NCBI RefSeq assembly: GCF_030651835.1 | Contig: NZ_JAUSBX010000112.1 | Span: 1 to 49,030 of the forward strand | Direction of reading: 5' to 3' | DNA: 49,030 nt | Source of the DNA: Methylicorpusculum sp. | GTDB taxonomy: Bacteria; Pseudomonadota; Gammaproteobacteria; Methylococcales; Methylomonadaceae | Shown: positions 36,501 to 45,068 of the stretch, one piece after another | Layout of the letters: each line of letters starts with the position of its first letter | How positions within the stretch are numbered: the first letter of the stretch is position 1 | Made by a program: the position numbers and the translations under genes | The notes under the pieces: model-generated | Databases searched by the model: none | What the model saw: only the letters and a program-made list of their open reading frames with translations | Told to the model about the DNA's origin: nothing

Positions 36501-37052
36501 ATATGCCCGCTCATTGGATTTTCTGGGAGCCCAAAGCTTATCCGCCTCTGCAACCAGCGCATCACGAATCTTGCCGAGACTGGCAACACCCGCTGCGGAT
36601 TGAAACAGGATTTGCCCCACGTCGTTCTCAGCATTGAGGATACTATTGCCTCCGGACACCAAGCGCGTATGGTCAAGACCAAACATTTGATCAAAGAAAT
36701 TTCTATCCGCGGTACCAAGGAAGGCTGTCAGCAGGGTATCAGGCAAAACGACATCCAGTGGTGAGCGTAGGGTTTGTTTTAGAGCTTTTGCCCGGTGAAA
36801 GTCTAGCGAGTCTGAGGTATTGCTAATAGAAGCGCCGAGGCGCAGTTCGTTGAGGGGGTGCAGAAAACTGAGCTGCGAACGCGGCGGGATACCGAACAAC
36901 AAATCAACAATGGCGGACCGCATTGTCGACTTGCCAGCCTCATTGGGTCCGACAATGAGATGAAAGTCCTGTTTGGTAGCAGGAAACTCAACCGAGCGGT
37001 CAGAAAATTTGCCATATTTGATTAAATCCAAGCGGTGGAAGCGCATGGTCAT
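33588..37052 (-). CDS. YhaN-type SMC-like ATPase (SbcC-like) of an MPE-ATPase pair
   Basis: A 1154-residue ATPase. Walker A is VGPNEAGKST (about 33-42). A long coiled-coil-rich middle (about 180-1000) contains no CxxC zinc hook. The ABC signature ISGMSDGTRDQLYLALRLAAL (from 1066), Walker B MPLPFIADDLFINYDD and the H-loop VIFLSHHDHL complete the head at the C-terminus. This matches the YhaN/AAA_27 group, in which the ATPase clamps DNA ends and the paired phosphoesterase cuts. The start ATG at 37052 overlaps the phosphoesterase stop by 4 bp. It is probably a DNA-end nuclease that repairs or attacks foreign DNA. Function in defence is inferred from location next to Wadjet. Confidence 0.85.
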   Translation of the reverse strand: MTMRFHRLDLIKYGKFSDRSVEFPATKQDFHLIVGPNEAGKSTMRSAIVDLLFGIPPRSQLSFLHPLNELRLGASISNTSDSLDFHRAKALKQTLRSPLDVVLPDTLLTAFLGTADRNFFDQMFGLDHTRLVSGGNSILNAENDVGQILFQSAAGVASLGKIRDALVAEADKLWAPRKSNERAYYIAADQLDKATAALKEATVRTKVWVDANGKVESLQEALSSERERHQQLQCQRISLERIRRLAPFLITLKENEQKLVELAEVIELPADAAATLANAERELAIALQRLELRNNEVENITEALSHITVNQALLDLDADITKLDNLRLQYSAYKRDIANRKNEIAALWQAVGHACAQLGWAPDSDSVIAQRLPTLLVRRELRQLIRDRGGIIQTLRAAEQAEKTKGSEIEALSTQLAALQTGEVKPALRAALANAKSFGDTEIINQKLQTTLTKTKSALEGLLSAFGQWCKPLPELTALQPPSQEKLTRLIQQRQALSADRKSVKLRLQDQTEEVVRIELQIAQFKALHQPTTLAAVIEARTERDATWEAIKTGDIDLQREGHSFEEKMTHADQVADRRLDDVEEATELQSLNQLLEREKQSLMMIEGQCAQVEGEFQLLDDQWAHEAISIGLDGMLLEDMGAWLLKRERVLTAAIAHQDAQDEFDSFNRLVAKSRLNLVKALQETGLPVVDTDSLSILCVQAEQPIQAIDSAKIRHETLSAQLLAAQSLATTLKQTTEDAKTEERRWSKAWSITLAKMGLSPDSDSGTAEGALELIEQIAEKLEKMRQIQVERIDTMNADLKAFSVEADRLAQIIAAELKDQPAEQIAQTLANRLGQARESFAESSRLKEALRVANSQVLEARDSSQTAMASLKPLMEKAGVDTPALLNEAISRSDEQRRLNTALTQAKASLLNGGDGLTREQLEAEIDAADLIQLAAELTHINDEIADAVLQQTTLSADHANALRALSEIGGSDAATQAEAQRQEAIAQMSDVAERYVKVCTAGRLLRWSIDRYREEKQGPLLQRAGAIFSTLTSGSFSKLIVDFERQPMVLEGLRSDGKLVGISGMSDGTRDQLYLALRLAALEMHLEQAMPLPFIADDLFINYDDVRSKAGFEALKALSEQTQVIFLSHHDHLIPLVQEVFGKQVNVVWL

Positions 37053-38305
37053 TCCACCTTGGCTAAATGTGATACTAGCCCCGGACGAACTTCGCGAACT
37101 AAGTTTACCAGGTCGCCAGAACGAATAGCCTTAAAGTAAGGAACACTGGTTTGCAACTCCAAAGGGGCCTTGTTGACCAAACCCAAAAGATCGTCTTGCA
37201 AGCTTTTAAGGAAATCGGCGTCTGATTCTGCTGCTTGAAGAAGGTCCTGCAAATCGGATAGCGCATCGGCTCGTGCTCGCAGCGCCTCACCGTCATCTGC
37301 CGAAGCAGTCGCAACCTTGACCTTTTCAATCCAAAGCCGCTCCGCACCCAGAGTGACTGCCAAGGCCAAGACTTCGGCGCGCAGTTGTGACTCCAGTCCG
37401 AAAAGATCGCCATGCGCGGCCGTGTTGCCGGTGACGGTGACTCTAACTGCTAAAGGGATGGTCGAGAGGCTGCTTTGTACAAGTCCGTCGAGCGCTTTTC
37501 CTATCATGGACACTACGTCCGATAGCGATTTGCACTCGGTTGCATCGACCTCAAGACTGGCCCAGCGCAGGACATCGACGTACAGGCGCTGAAGGTCATG
37601 AATGCCTTCTTCGTCCGCAGTAACAATAACCGCGCCACGCGGTCCGGTCTCCCGGATATGGCGCCCCTGAAGGTTGCCTGGGAAAACCACTGTCGAGGCT
37701 CCTTCCCATATTTGATGCTCGTGTACATGACCCAATGCCCAGTAGTGGTAGCCCTTGGCATGAAGTTCATCTAAACTGCACGGGGCATAAGTAGCGTGTG
37801 CTGCGTTGCCCTCAAGTGCGGTGTGGAGCACGCCAATGTTGAACATGCCTGACACCGGAGACGGGTACCCTGTGACGAGGTTTTCTAAAGTCTCTTTTTC
37901 CTTAAAGCTGCGGCCATGCAGGGCAACCTTAAGATCTTCCAGACGAAAAGTGCTGGGTTTGCGGGTGTCGAAGGCAAATACGTTGTCAGGGAGTTGCAGT
38001 TTCTTGGTCATTTCACTTTCGGCATCGTGATTGCCGAACAGCAGATAAACCGGAATGCCCGCTTTCTTCAGACGCCCCATTTCTTTACAGAAAAAAATGC
38101 CGGTGTTGTGATCCTTCCAAGTGCCATCGTACAGGTCTCCGGCAATCACCATGAAGTCAACCGCTTGCTCAATCGCTTCAGTCACCAGGTTGGTAAAGGC
38201 ATCGCGAGTCGCTGTGCGCAGCATGTCTACAGGGGCATCAGCATAGGCACTCAATCCCGTTAATGGACTATCTAAGTGTATGTCTGCCGCATGGATAAAT
38301 TTCAC
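37049..38305 (-). CDS. YhaO-type metallophosphoesterase (SbcD-like nuclease)
   Basis: A 418-residue calcineurin-like phosphoesterase carrying all five metal-ligand blocks: AADIHLD (D9/H11), IAGDLYDG, LFGNHD, GVLHTALEG, and LGHVHEH. The start is GTG at 38305 with AGGA about 8 nt before. The C-terminal region (about 250-418) is the dimerisation and ATPase-binding part. SbcD/Mre11-type enzymes cut DNA ends with their ATPase, here the next gene (4-bp overlap). It is divergent from the WYL-Wadjet operon across 162 bp, so both systems share one regulatory intergenic region. Confidence 0.88.
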   Translation of the reverse strand: MKFIHAADIHLDSPLTGLSAYADAPVDMLRTATRDAFTNLVTEAIEQAVDFMVIAGDLYDGTWKDHNTGIFFCKEMGRLKKAGIPVYLLFGNHDAESEMTKKLQLPDNVFAFDTRKPSTFRLEDLKVALHGRSFKEKETLENLVTGYPSPVSGMFNIGVLHTALEGNAAHATYAPCSLDELHAKGYHYWALGHVHEHQIWEGASTVVFPGNLQGRHIRETGPRGAVIVTADEEGIHDLQRLYVDVLRWASLEVDATECKSLSDVVSMIGKALDGLVQSSLSTIPLAVRVTVTGNTAAHGDLFGLESQLRAEVLALAVTLGAERLWIEKVKVATASADDGEALRARADALSDLQDLLQAAESDADFLKSLQDDLLGLVNKAPLELQTSVPYFKAIRSGDLVNLVREVRPGLVSHLAKVE

Positions 38306-38431
38306 TAATTTTTCCTTTGTTGTTTTAGTAATTCAACCCATTCTAAGCTTTTAAATCCGTTTTTCAGCAAGTGCAGGTGAAATCGCTATGAATGTCGGTA
38401 TTTTACTTCCTTACAAAATAGTTCGATTATT

Positions 38432-38460
38432 TTGATGTGTCAATTTTAATGACATATAAT
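38432..38460 (+). promoter_or_regulatory. Wadjet promoter with palindromic operator in the spacer
   Basis: -35 TTGATG (38432-38437), spacer of exactly 17 nt (38438-38454), -10 TATAAT (38455-38460). The spacer is TGTCAATTTTAATGACA, whose arms TGTCA/TGACA pair around ATTTTAA. A regulator bound there would cover both promoter elements. +1 would fall near 38467, at or beside the ATG at 38468, so the transcript would be leaderless. The likely binder is the WYL protein encoded by the first gene. Confidence 0.65.
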
Positions 38461-38467
38461 TCTCACT

Positions 38468-39355
38468 ATGAAAATGATCTCGAAAATGCAACCTCCCGGT
38501 CAATCCGTCATCCCATTAAAATGGGATACTCGGCAACGCCTTGCCTTGATTGAAGCCACCGTATTATGGGAAGGCCGGATAACATCCCGCATATTAATGC
38601 AGCAGTTTGGTATTTCCCGGGGCCAGGCTTCCAAGGATTTTTCCTTGTATCACCAATTAGCCGAAGATAATCTGCTTTACGATCTCAATCAGAAAGCCTA
38701 TGTTGCCAGTGAGTCCTTCACCCCTTGTTTCATCCGCGGCACGGCAGATGAATATTTACGCTTGCTTGAGGCTGGTAATTATCTGGGACAATCTGTCGTG
38801 TTGCCCATTACGCCCACAGGCATAGGCGTTGAATTACTCGACCCACCGCAACGGAAATTGAATTTTCAGGTGTTGCGGCTAGTGCATCAAGCCATACGTC
38901 AAAAACGCCAATTAAATGTCACGTACCACGCAATGAACAGTGAACCGAGCGCCTTGACGCTGGAACCGCACAGCTTGGTTTATAACGGTTTTCGCTGGCA
39001 TATTCGAGCCTACAGCGTGACCCATCAGACTTATCGTGATTTTGTCTTAGCAAGATTTTTAAGCGCTCCAGTACTGAGCGAAAAGGCCTTAAATTTTGCT
39101 GAGCAGGATGAGGAATGGCAAACCTTTGAAACATTAACTATCGCCCCTCATCCTGATTTATCCCCAGATCAACAAGCAGTAATTGCTGATGATTTTGGGA
39201 TGGAAAACGCTACATTAATACTAACGGTGAGACGCACTTTAAGACTGTATTATCTGCGCATGTTGCACCTTGATGGTCTGCCGGAATCACCCAAAGCTCA
39301 ACAAATCGTGTGGGTTAACCGGGCTGAATTTGAGCCTACATCTGAGCTCCTATGA
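38468..39355 (+). CDS. WYL-domain transcriptional regulator (BrxR/CapW-like), first gene of the Wadjet operon
   Basis: A 295-residue protein with an N-terminal winged helix (about 22-62; LIEATVLWEGRITSRILMQQFGISRGQASKDFSLYHQL), a WYL domain (about 145-205; PHSLVYNGFRWHIRAYSVTHQTYRDFVLARF) and a C-terminal dimerisation region (LILTVRRTLRLYYLRMLHLDGLP). BrxR/CapW proteins of this build repress phage-defence operons by binding inverted repeats and may sense a ligand through WYL. Unlike many, it is the first gene of the operon, overlapping jetA by 4 bp. There is no Shine-Dalgarno, in line with a leaderless start; in-frame ATGs also exist at 38474 and 38486. The family call is confident, but the repressor role is inferred. 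Confidence 0.85.
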   Translation: MKMISKMQPPGQSVIPLKWDTRQRLALIEATVLWEGRITSRILMQQFGISRGQASKDFSLYHQLAEDNLLYDLNQKAYVASESFTPCFIRGTADEYLRLLEAGNYLGQSVVLPITPTGIGVELLDPPQRKLNFQVLRLVHQAIRQKRQLNVTYHAMNSEPSALTLEPHSLVYNGFRWHIRAYSVTHQTYRDFVLARFLSAPVLSEKALNFAEQDEEWQTFETLTIAPHPDLSPDQQAVIADDFGMENATLILTVRRTLRLYYLRMLHLDGLPESPKAQQIVWVNRAEFEPTSELL

Positions 39356-40596
39356 TTAACCCACGCAGTCTGATTCGTGCGCTGGATAAACACTGGGAAG
39401 TAATCGAGCGCATTGTCATTCAAAGTCGTGACCAGATAGCCCATGAACGTGACGAGCTTTTGATGCTTCTGGCTAAAGTGTATGTCAATGAAACGACCGA
39501 GCAACACATCGAGCGTTTGCAACAGTTAGTCAATGCTGAATTATTGATTGAATTGGCGCACAGCAATTCATTGCAACTCAATGAAAACGTCCGCCATTTT
39601 GTTGCTGGCTTGTTACATGAACATGAATTGGGGCTATCTGATATTTTGAAAGTCCGAATTGTTGACATTAAAACGGGCCTGGAACAATTGCAGCAGGCTA
39701 TGCAGAATCGGGATATGGCAGCTTTACAACAAGGCGCGGTCCGCATCGACAGCCAACTTCGGCAGATCATGCAACAACTCGATCAGGATGCGCATGCTAT
39801 CCAAGATATTGCTGAGCGCGCGAAAGGAAATGATGAACGAATGCCATTGGCTAGACGGTATCGGGAGGTTCTGGAAGCTTATGATCATTATGTATTACCC
39901 ATGACTGAATTGATGGATACGGGATCTGGAGGTAATTTTTACCCGCTATTGGAAGAAGCCGAACTCGTTTTGGAAGCTCTGATTCAGCAACTGGCAATCC
40001 AAGGTGGCCTGTACAGTCACCAACTCATGCTCAGACAAGTTGGCTTTCACGTCAGAGATTTACGACAGACCGGTCTTATTGTCTTAAAACAATGCACCAA
40101 CACCTTGATGCCGCTGAGAGAAGAAATTCGACGTCATAACCAGTTGAGTGCGGCCATTGGACACCTACTGGGGGAAGTGCGTAAAAAAGGCTTACGCCGA
40201 ACTTTTCCGGCTCAAAGTCTGCCGGTTTGGCGTAAAGAGCGCGCTTTCTCGGTGGCTATCGGTCCTGAATTATTATCGTTAATGGAACAAGTGCGCCATT
40301 ATCAGCCTAAAAGCGTTGAATTCCCGGAGTTAATGACGGATGAAACCCTCATTCAACTGGAACACATTAATGAAGAGGCCATTCGTCGCCATTTTTATCA
40401 GAGTCTGCCTTTAGCTGATTTGATGCGATGGCTAACGCAGCATTACGGCCATTATCAGGATGTCACTGTGTTGAGGCTTTATCACAAATTGATCCGTTTA
40501 CCGGATATTACTGCGACGCCAAACCAAGACGAAACGACCCTTACTCTCAAAGCCGTTTCAATTCGACTTCACAGCCACGCTATTGAGTCCTTATGA
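39352..40596 (+). CDS. jetA: Wadjet JetA (MukF/kleisin-like, MksF)
   Basis: A 414-residue helical protein with a kleisin-type layout: N-terminal winged-helix region (about 1-100), a helical middle (about 105-250) and a C-terminal winged-helix that should bind JetC heads (about 330-414; LADLMRWLTQHYGHYQDVTVLRLYHKLIRLP). JetA bridges the SMC-like JetC dimer. It starts with an ATG overlapping the WYL stop (ATGA) and ends overlapping jetB. Wadjet complexes extrude DNA loops and cut small circular plasmids. Subtype is not settled. Confidence 0.8.
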   Translation: MINPRSLIRALDKHWEVIERIVIQSRDQIAHERDELLMLLAKVYVNETTEQHIERLQQLVNAELLIELAHSNSLQLNENVRHFVAGLLHEHELGLSDILKVRIVDIKTGLEQLQQAMQNRDMAALQQGAVRIDSQLRQIMQQLDQDAHAIQDIAERAKGNDERMPLARRYREVLEAYDHYVLPMTELMDTGSGGNFYPLLEEAELVLEALIQQLAIQGGLYSHQLMLRQVGFHVRDLRQTGLIVLKQCTNTLMPLREEIRRHNQLSAAIGHLLGEVRKKGLRRTFPAQSLPVWRKERAFSVAIGPELLSLMEQVRHYQPKSVEFPELMTDETLIQLEHINEEAIRRHFYQSLPLADLMRWLTQHYGHYQDVTVLRLYHKLIRLPDITATPNQDETTLTLKAVSIRLHSHAIESL

Positions 40597-41150
40597 ATAT
40601 CGATTTAACCAAGCTTTCTCAGCTCCAGCCTCTTTTTAAGCTTTTAAGTGCAGGTACCCATTTAAACCGATTACAGGATACCGAACTTTGGGTAGAACTG
40701 GAGTCTCAACGCGAGCTGTATGAAACCTTATTTGCTGCTTGTGGTTTTACCCTGGTACTCGATGGCCGCGGTTTTGCTTATTTTAAAACGGACCAAGCGT
40801 CCTCCTATACCGGCAAACTGACCCGTCGCTTGGCATTGTTGTTAATGCTACTGTTTGAATACCAAGCCGATCAAGGCTTACATTTATTTCAATTTCAACA
40901 ATGGCGTCTCGATAATGAGCTGATTGATAAGCTTTGGCAGCACTATCACGCGGTCTTGGAAGCGGAAGAATTGACCAGTCAACACCTGTTAAAAGAGATC
41001 TTTGACAGTGCTGCCCGCATTGGCTTTCTGGTCAGTGAAGACGGCGAGTACCGACTCCTTCCTGCCGTACATCGCTACCTGGATTTGTTTGAAGAATTAG
41101 CGCAAGCAGAACGGTCGGATCACCTTCACTCTGAAGGAGAGCTGCTTTGA
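40593..41150 (+). CDS. jetB: Wadjet JetB (MukE-like, MksE)
   Basis: A 185-residue protein with tandem winged-helix character (DUF4194/MksE-like): LTRRLALLLMLLFEYQADQG and LLKEIFDSAARIGFLVSEDGEYRLLPAVHRYLDLF are the two wing-carrying regions. JetB binds JetA and tunes the complex. It overlaps both neighbours by 4 bp. The C-terminal tail (about 170-185) is acidic and probably disordered. The size is typical. Confidence 0.8.
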   Translation: MNIDLTKLSQLQPLFKLLSAGTHLNRLQDTELWVELESQRELYETLFAACGFTLVLDGRGFAYFKTDQASSYTGKLTRRLALLLMLLFEYQADQGLHLFQFQQWRLDNELIDKLWQHYHAVLEAEELTSQHLLKEIFDSAARIGFLVSEDGEYRLLPAVHRYLDLFEELAQAERSDHLHSEGELL

Positions 41151-43954
41151 GTCTTGCCCACTACGGATTTCAGAAGCTAGTGCTGTTAAACAGCGCCGGT
41201 TACAGCCGGGCAGAATTGCCGCTGGACGATTCAGTCTCGATCATTGCTCCCAATAATACCGGCAAAACCAGCTTGATTAATGCGCTGCAGTTTTTGCTCA
41301 TCCTTGATAAGCGGCACATGGATTTTGGCGCACACAGTGTCGAAAACTCAAGACGATTTTATTTTCCGGATAACAGTGCCTATATCTTACTGGAAGTGTT
41401 GCTACCTTCGGGTATGGCGGTGATTGGTTGTGTCGGCAAAGGCTTGAGTCATGATTACGAATATTTTGCCTATCAAGGCAGTCTCGACCTTGAGGATTAC
41501 CGACTAGAAGACGGTAAGTTAGTTGCCCAACCCAAATTAATGAGTCGCCTGTTCGCATGCGGTAAACCCGCCAAAATTTATCAACAAGCTGATTTACGGG
41601 CACTGCTCTATGGTAACCGCCAAAAGCAGCGTTCAGACGACCCGGATTTCACTATTTTTCCGTTAGAATTTAATTCACAGGCAGCGACGTATCAGCGCAT
41701 TTTGACGCGCACTTTGCGCCTTGATCGCTTGGATAGCAGGCAGGTTAAAGATTATATTTTAGAGATCTTCAAAAACGATTTGCAAGATCGCAATGTCGAT
41801 TTTAAAAGTGAATGGGATAAGTCTTTTGCCGATGTCAATTATGACAAGTCGCAATACGATGCGGTGTTCCTCAACCAGGAGCTCATTGCTCGCATGGAAA
41901 TCAGTCAACAACTGCGCAGAACCTTAAGGGGCAAAATTATTCTATGGCGGCCTTTGATTGAACAAGGCTTAAATGAATGGGAAGCCTACAACCGCAAGAC
42001 AACTGATGACCTCAAGGAACACCTTCGCGCGTTGGACGAGAAAGTCCAGGACCTGGACACGCGTCAGAAAACGATTTATAAAGACCAAGCTAATGCCGAA
42101 GCTTCATTAAAAGAGCAACAAATAATTGAACAGAAATTTCAAGAATTGACCGTTCAATTTGCGTTTGTGAATGACTTAGCGCAACTTGAAACGCAACGGG
42201 GCGCTTTACAACATCAACGTGACGAGTTAGTGCGCATCATTGGCAATGCCGAACAGCAGCAATCACCGGATGCCATCAAAAGAAACATCGCGAAGCTCAC
42301 GAAAGAACAAACCGAACTGCACGGTCAGTTGGCCAGCCTCAACGACAACCTCTACCTTCAACTGCAAAAGCTACTGCCGGCAAACAGTTTTGAACTGCTA
42401 ACCCGGTTATTGGCAAAATCCGTTTTGAGCTTGCCCGTTGCGCAAGGCAATGCTGTTGTGCTGAACGACTCGCATTCATTTCAATCATTTGCCGCAAAAC
42501 TTGAAGATCGACTGTCATCCAACCAGTTGCAACTGCCGGGTTTGGTATTGGACTTGTCAGCATTGGCGCCCAATCTAACCATCAAAACCGCACAAGAACT
42601 GGAAACTGAAATTGGCGATTGTGATCGACAATTAGTTGACTTAAACCAGTTGTTAAAAACCGTTGAGACCTTGTCACAACAACAGCAAAAGCAACACGCA
42701 TTGGAACGGGAAATTGTTGATCTTGATAAAGATATAACACACTATAAAGACTTTTTATCCCTGCACAGGAGTGCCTCAGCAAGGCTGCAGCTTACACACG
42801 AATTGAAAAAGAAACTGGAGGCGCTTGACTTTGAAGAATCCACCTTGGCTGATAATAAAAAAGCCATTGCCCAGGCTCAAAAAAGCCATGAAACAAAACT
42901 GAAAGAGCTCCAAAGCCAACACCAACGTATCAACACTGCCCGTCAGCAGCGCTTGGATCAGCAGTCGCCGTTTGACTTTTTGGAGCAACTCGCCTTTTTA
43001 CCGTGTATGGAAGCCGCGGAGTTGACTATGCCGACGCTTGCAGATCGAATCGAGCGCTATAACGCTGATTGCCGACAGTTAAGAGAAATCGACAGTGAAC
43101 TCAACAGTCAGCTGAGTGAATTGCATGGATACGGTATTAATAAATTTCAACTGCAGGATTCTTCCGAGCTTGAGCTTAATGCCTTGTTTGCCTACACCCT
43201 GAACTTAAGTCAGGAACAGGCCGCGATAGAACGAAAAGCCCGTTCGGCTGTGGTGCAAGTGGCAGCTATTTTAAGGGATTTACGGAACAGTCTGGAAACC
43301 CTTAAAAGTCGAATGCGCGAATTTAATAACAAAATTAATAAACGCCAGCTTTCCGATCTTAAGGTGTTTAAAATCGAACCCCGTGAGGAAGAAGCCTTAG
43401 TCAAGGCGATACAAACATTGATTTCAACCTCTGAACAGGTTGACTCGGGAAATTCATTTGATTTGTTCGACCACAATGCGGTACTGGATGATAAAGCGCT
43501 GAATAAGGCCAAAGATACTCTGATCAAGGAAGGCGAAGCCCGAGGCGGATTGCGGGTTGAACATTTATTCCGCCTGGTTTTTATTATCGCCAAAGAAAAT
43601 CAAACACCCGCGGAATTCGAAGACATGGACAGTGCCGCATCGAACGGCACGGTTCTAATGGCCAAACTGATTACTGGCCTGGCCATGCTTAATCAAATGC
43701 AGGACCCTCGCAAAGCCATCAAAACGGCGTGTTATCTGGACGAAGCCGCTTCACTTGATCAACGTAACCAGCGCAATTTGATAGAAATAGCGGCCGGATT
43801 CGGTTTTACCCTTATTTTCGCATCGCCCGAACCTCAAATCACCGCACGCTATTGCGTCCCCATTGGCACCACAAATGGCAAAAACTATATCAGCCGATTA
43901 AATTGGCAAATTTTGGAGCCTATTTTAGCGTCAAATCTGGATGAGCGATCATGA
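41147..43954 (+). CDS. jetC: Wadjet JetC (SMC-like ATPase, MksB)
   Basis: A 935-residue ATPase with Walker A IIAPNNTGKTSL (34-43), an extended coiled-coil middle (about 260-790), a signature-like DSAASNGTVLMAKLITGL, and Walker B ACYLDEAASLDQRN (861-874), where E is the catalytic base. It starts at TTG 41147 overlapping the jetB stop, with AAGGAGA about 8 nt before, so the non-ATG start is well supported. Other JetC proteins are often longer (about 1,000-1,150), so the coiled coil here is on the short side. It extrudes DNA with the JetA-JetB-JetC motor. Confidence 0.88.
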   Translation: MSLAHYGFQKLVLLNSAGYSRAELPLDDSVSIIAPNNTGKTSLINALQFLLILDKRHMDFGAHSVENSRRFYFPDNSAYILLEVLLPSGMAVIGCVGKGLSHDYEYFAYQGSLDLEDYRLEDGKLVAQPKLMSRLFACGKPAKIYQQADLRALLYGNRQKQRSDDPDFTIFPLEFNSQAATYQRILTRTLRLDRLDSRQVKDYILEIFKNDLQDRNVDFKSEWDKSFADVNYDKSQYDAVFLNQELIARMEISQQLRRTLRGKIILWRPLIEQGLNEWEAYNRKTTDDLKEHLRALDEKVQDLDTRQKTIYKDQANAEASLKEQQIIEQKFQELTVQFAFVNDLAQLETQRGALQHQRDELVRIIGNAEQQQSPDAIKRNIAKLTKEQTELHGQLASLNDNLYLQLQKLLPANSFELLTRLLAKSVLSLPVAQGNAVVLNDSHSFQSFAAKLEDRLSSNQLQLPGLVLDLSALAPNLTIKTAQELETEIGDCDRQLVDLNQLLKTVETLSQQQQKQHALEREIVDLDKDITHYKDFLSLHRSASARLQLTHELKKKLEALDFEESTLADNKKAIAQAQKSHETKLKELQSQHQRINTARQQRLDQQSPFDFLEQLAFLPCMEAAELTMPTLADRIERYNADCRQLREIDSELNSQLSELHGYGINKFQLQDSSELELNALFAYTLNLSQEQAAIERKARSAVVQVAAILRDLRNSLETLKSRMREFNNKINKRQLSDLKVFKIEPREEEALVKAIQTLISTSEQVDSGNSFDLFDHNAVLDDKALNKAKDTLIKEGEARGGLRVEHLFRLVFIIAKENQTPAEFEDMDSAASNGTVLMAKLITGLAMLNQMQDPRKAIKTACYLDEAASLDQRNQRNLIEIAAGFGFTLIFASPEPQITARYCVPIGTTNGKNYISRLNWQILEPILASNLDERS

Positions 43955-44826
43955 CCGTTCTTTCCGAAGCGCTAAAATGCCTGCTCAACAGCGACCAACC
44001 GCTAACCGCCTCTTCGTTTACGCCCAGCCAGCGAACCCATCTGGATCAATTTTCGCGTGAAACCCGGCTTATAGAACGTTATTCGCCAGGTCGAGGCACC
44101 GTTTATAAGGTGATCGACCGACACAGCCTTGTTAGCTATCTACGCCAACTTCACCCGTTGGACGACGAGTCTTTACTGATGGAGCTACCGGCACGCTGCC
44201 GTAACATCGGTAAAGACCGGAACAGCAAGACCGGTCAGACGAGCCATGAGTCTTGTTATTTGCTGATGAAAGCGTGGGATGCTAATGTGGTGTGGGAGAG
44301 TGAAAAGGCCATCATGTTTCCTTCGGAACTCACTGAACGCTTTGGCGTTGCAGCCTTACAGATAGGCGCGGGACAGGGTTGGCAGTGCAACGGCTCCATT
44401 TTATTAGTTGAAAATCAAGCGCTGTTTGATCGATGCGATTGGTTACCTTTAAATTTTAAAGGCTGTCTGGCCTATTATGCTGGGCAGCTATCAGACGTAT
44501 TATTACACTGGTTTTCAGCACAAAAACGATCCGAAACTGTAATTCTATTCCCGGATTATGATGGCATCGGCTTATCCAACTATGTCCGGTTACTGGACGC
44601 TCTTCATCCTGAAACGAACCTACAATTCTATTGGCTGCCTAATTGGGAAGATAAATTGGCAACTTTTGGTAACAAGGACACTTGGTCAAAAAGTCGAGTT
44701 CACTTTGAAAATGCCATTGCAAAACTTAGTGCAATGAATGCACTCAACGATGATTTTATTAAATTAGCAAGATTGTCACAACTCCATGGTAAAGCGTTGG
44801 AACAAGAATCAATTTGGCTGCATTGA
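43951..44826 (+). CDS. jetD: Wadjet JetD (TOPRIM nuclease, MksG)
   Basis: A 291-residue nuclease. A short N-terminal winged-helix-like part (about 30-68) is followed by a region with ligand-like residues and the TOPRIM core: SILLVENQALF with Glu154, and ILFPDYDGIGL with Asp202 and Asp204 (the D-x-D pair). A C-terminal YWLPNWEDKLA follows. JetD cleaves DNA after the motor stalls on a small circle. The length is on the short side for JetD (often near 400), mainly because the DUF3322-type N-terminal domain is small. All expected catalytic acids are present. The ATGA overlap with jetC indicates tight co-translation. Confidence 0.82.
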   Translation: MTVLSEALKCLLNSDQPLTASSFTPSQRTHLDQFSRETRLIERYSPGRGTVYKVIDRHSLVSYLRQLHPLDDESLLMELPARCRNIGKDRNSKTGQTSHESCYLLMKAWDANVVWESEKAIMFPSELTERFGVAALQIGAGQGWQCNGSILLVENQALFDRCDWLPLNFKGCLAYYAGQLSDVLLHWFSAQKRSETVILFPDYDGIGLSNYVRLLDALHPETNLQFYWLPNWEDKLATFGNKDTWSKSRVHFENAIAKLSAMNALNDDFIKLARLSQLHGKALEQESIWLH

Positions 44827-45060
44827 CATCCTCATCGCCCTAAAGAGAAGGTGATTCCTTTCGGAGTGATAGTGCGTCGCCGCTTCTCACGGGGTGCTAA
44901 AAAACCTCCCTCCTCACAGGGCAATGACTGGACTTTCAGCAGCTTGCTGACTCCCATGCCAGTCGCACTTTGGTTCGCGTTGCGCACAAAATCTAACCTT
45001 ATTCGTTATGTGTTTACTGACAATAATCGTGGCTATATATACGATAAGTAGGGTCCAATC
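44827..45060 (-). other. Possible remnant of a TnpB-type gene end after jetD
   Basis: On the leftward strand the segment reads through to a stop as GMGVSKLLKVQSLPC...REKRRRTITPKGITFSLGR, with a composition like the basic C-terminal tail of IS200/IS605 TnpB proteins. No upstream part of such a protein exists here, and the resemblance is by eye only. It could simply be non-coding. It ends next to the jetD stop. Confidence 0.2.
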
Positions 45061-45068
45061 AGTAAGGT

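Noticed and set aside
44851-45051. A 66-codon rightward open frame after jetD
   Set aside because: No ribosome binding site or domain; the opposite strand resembles a TnpB tail slightly better, itself weak.
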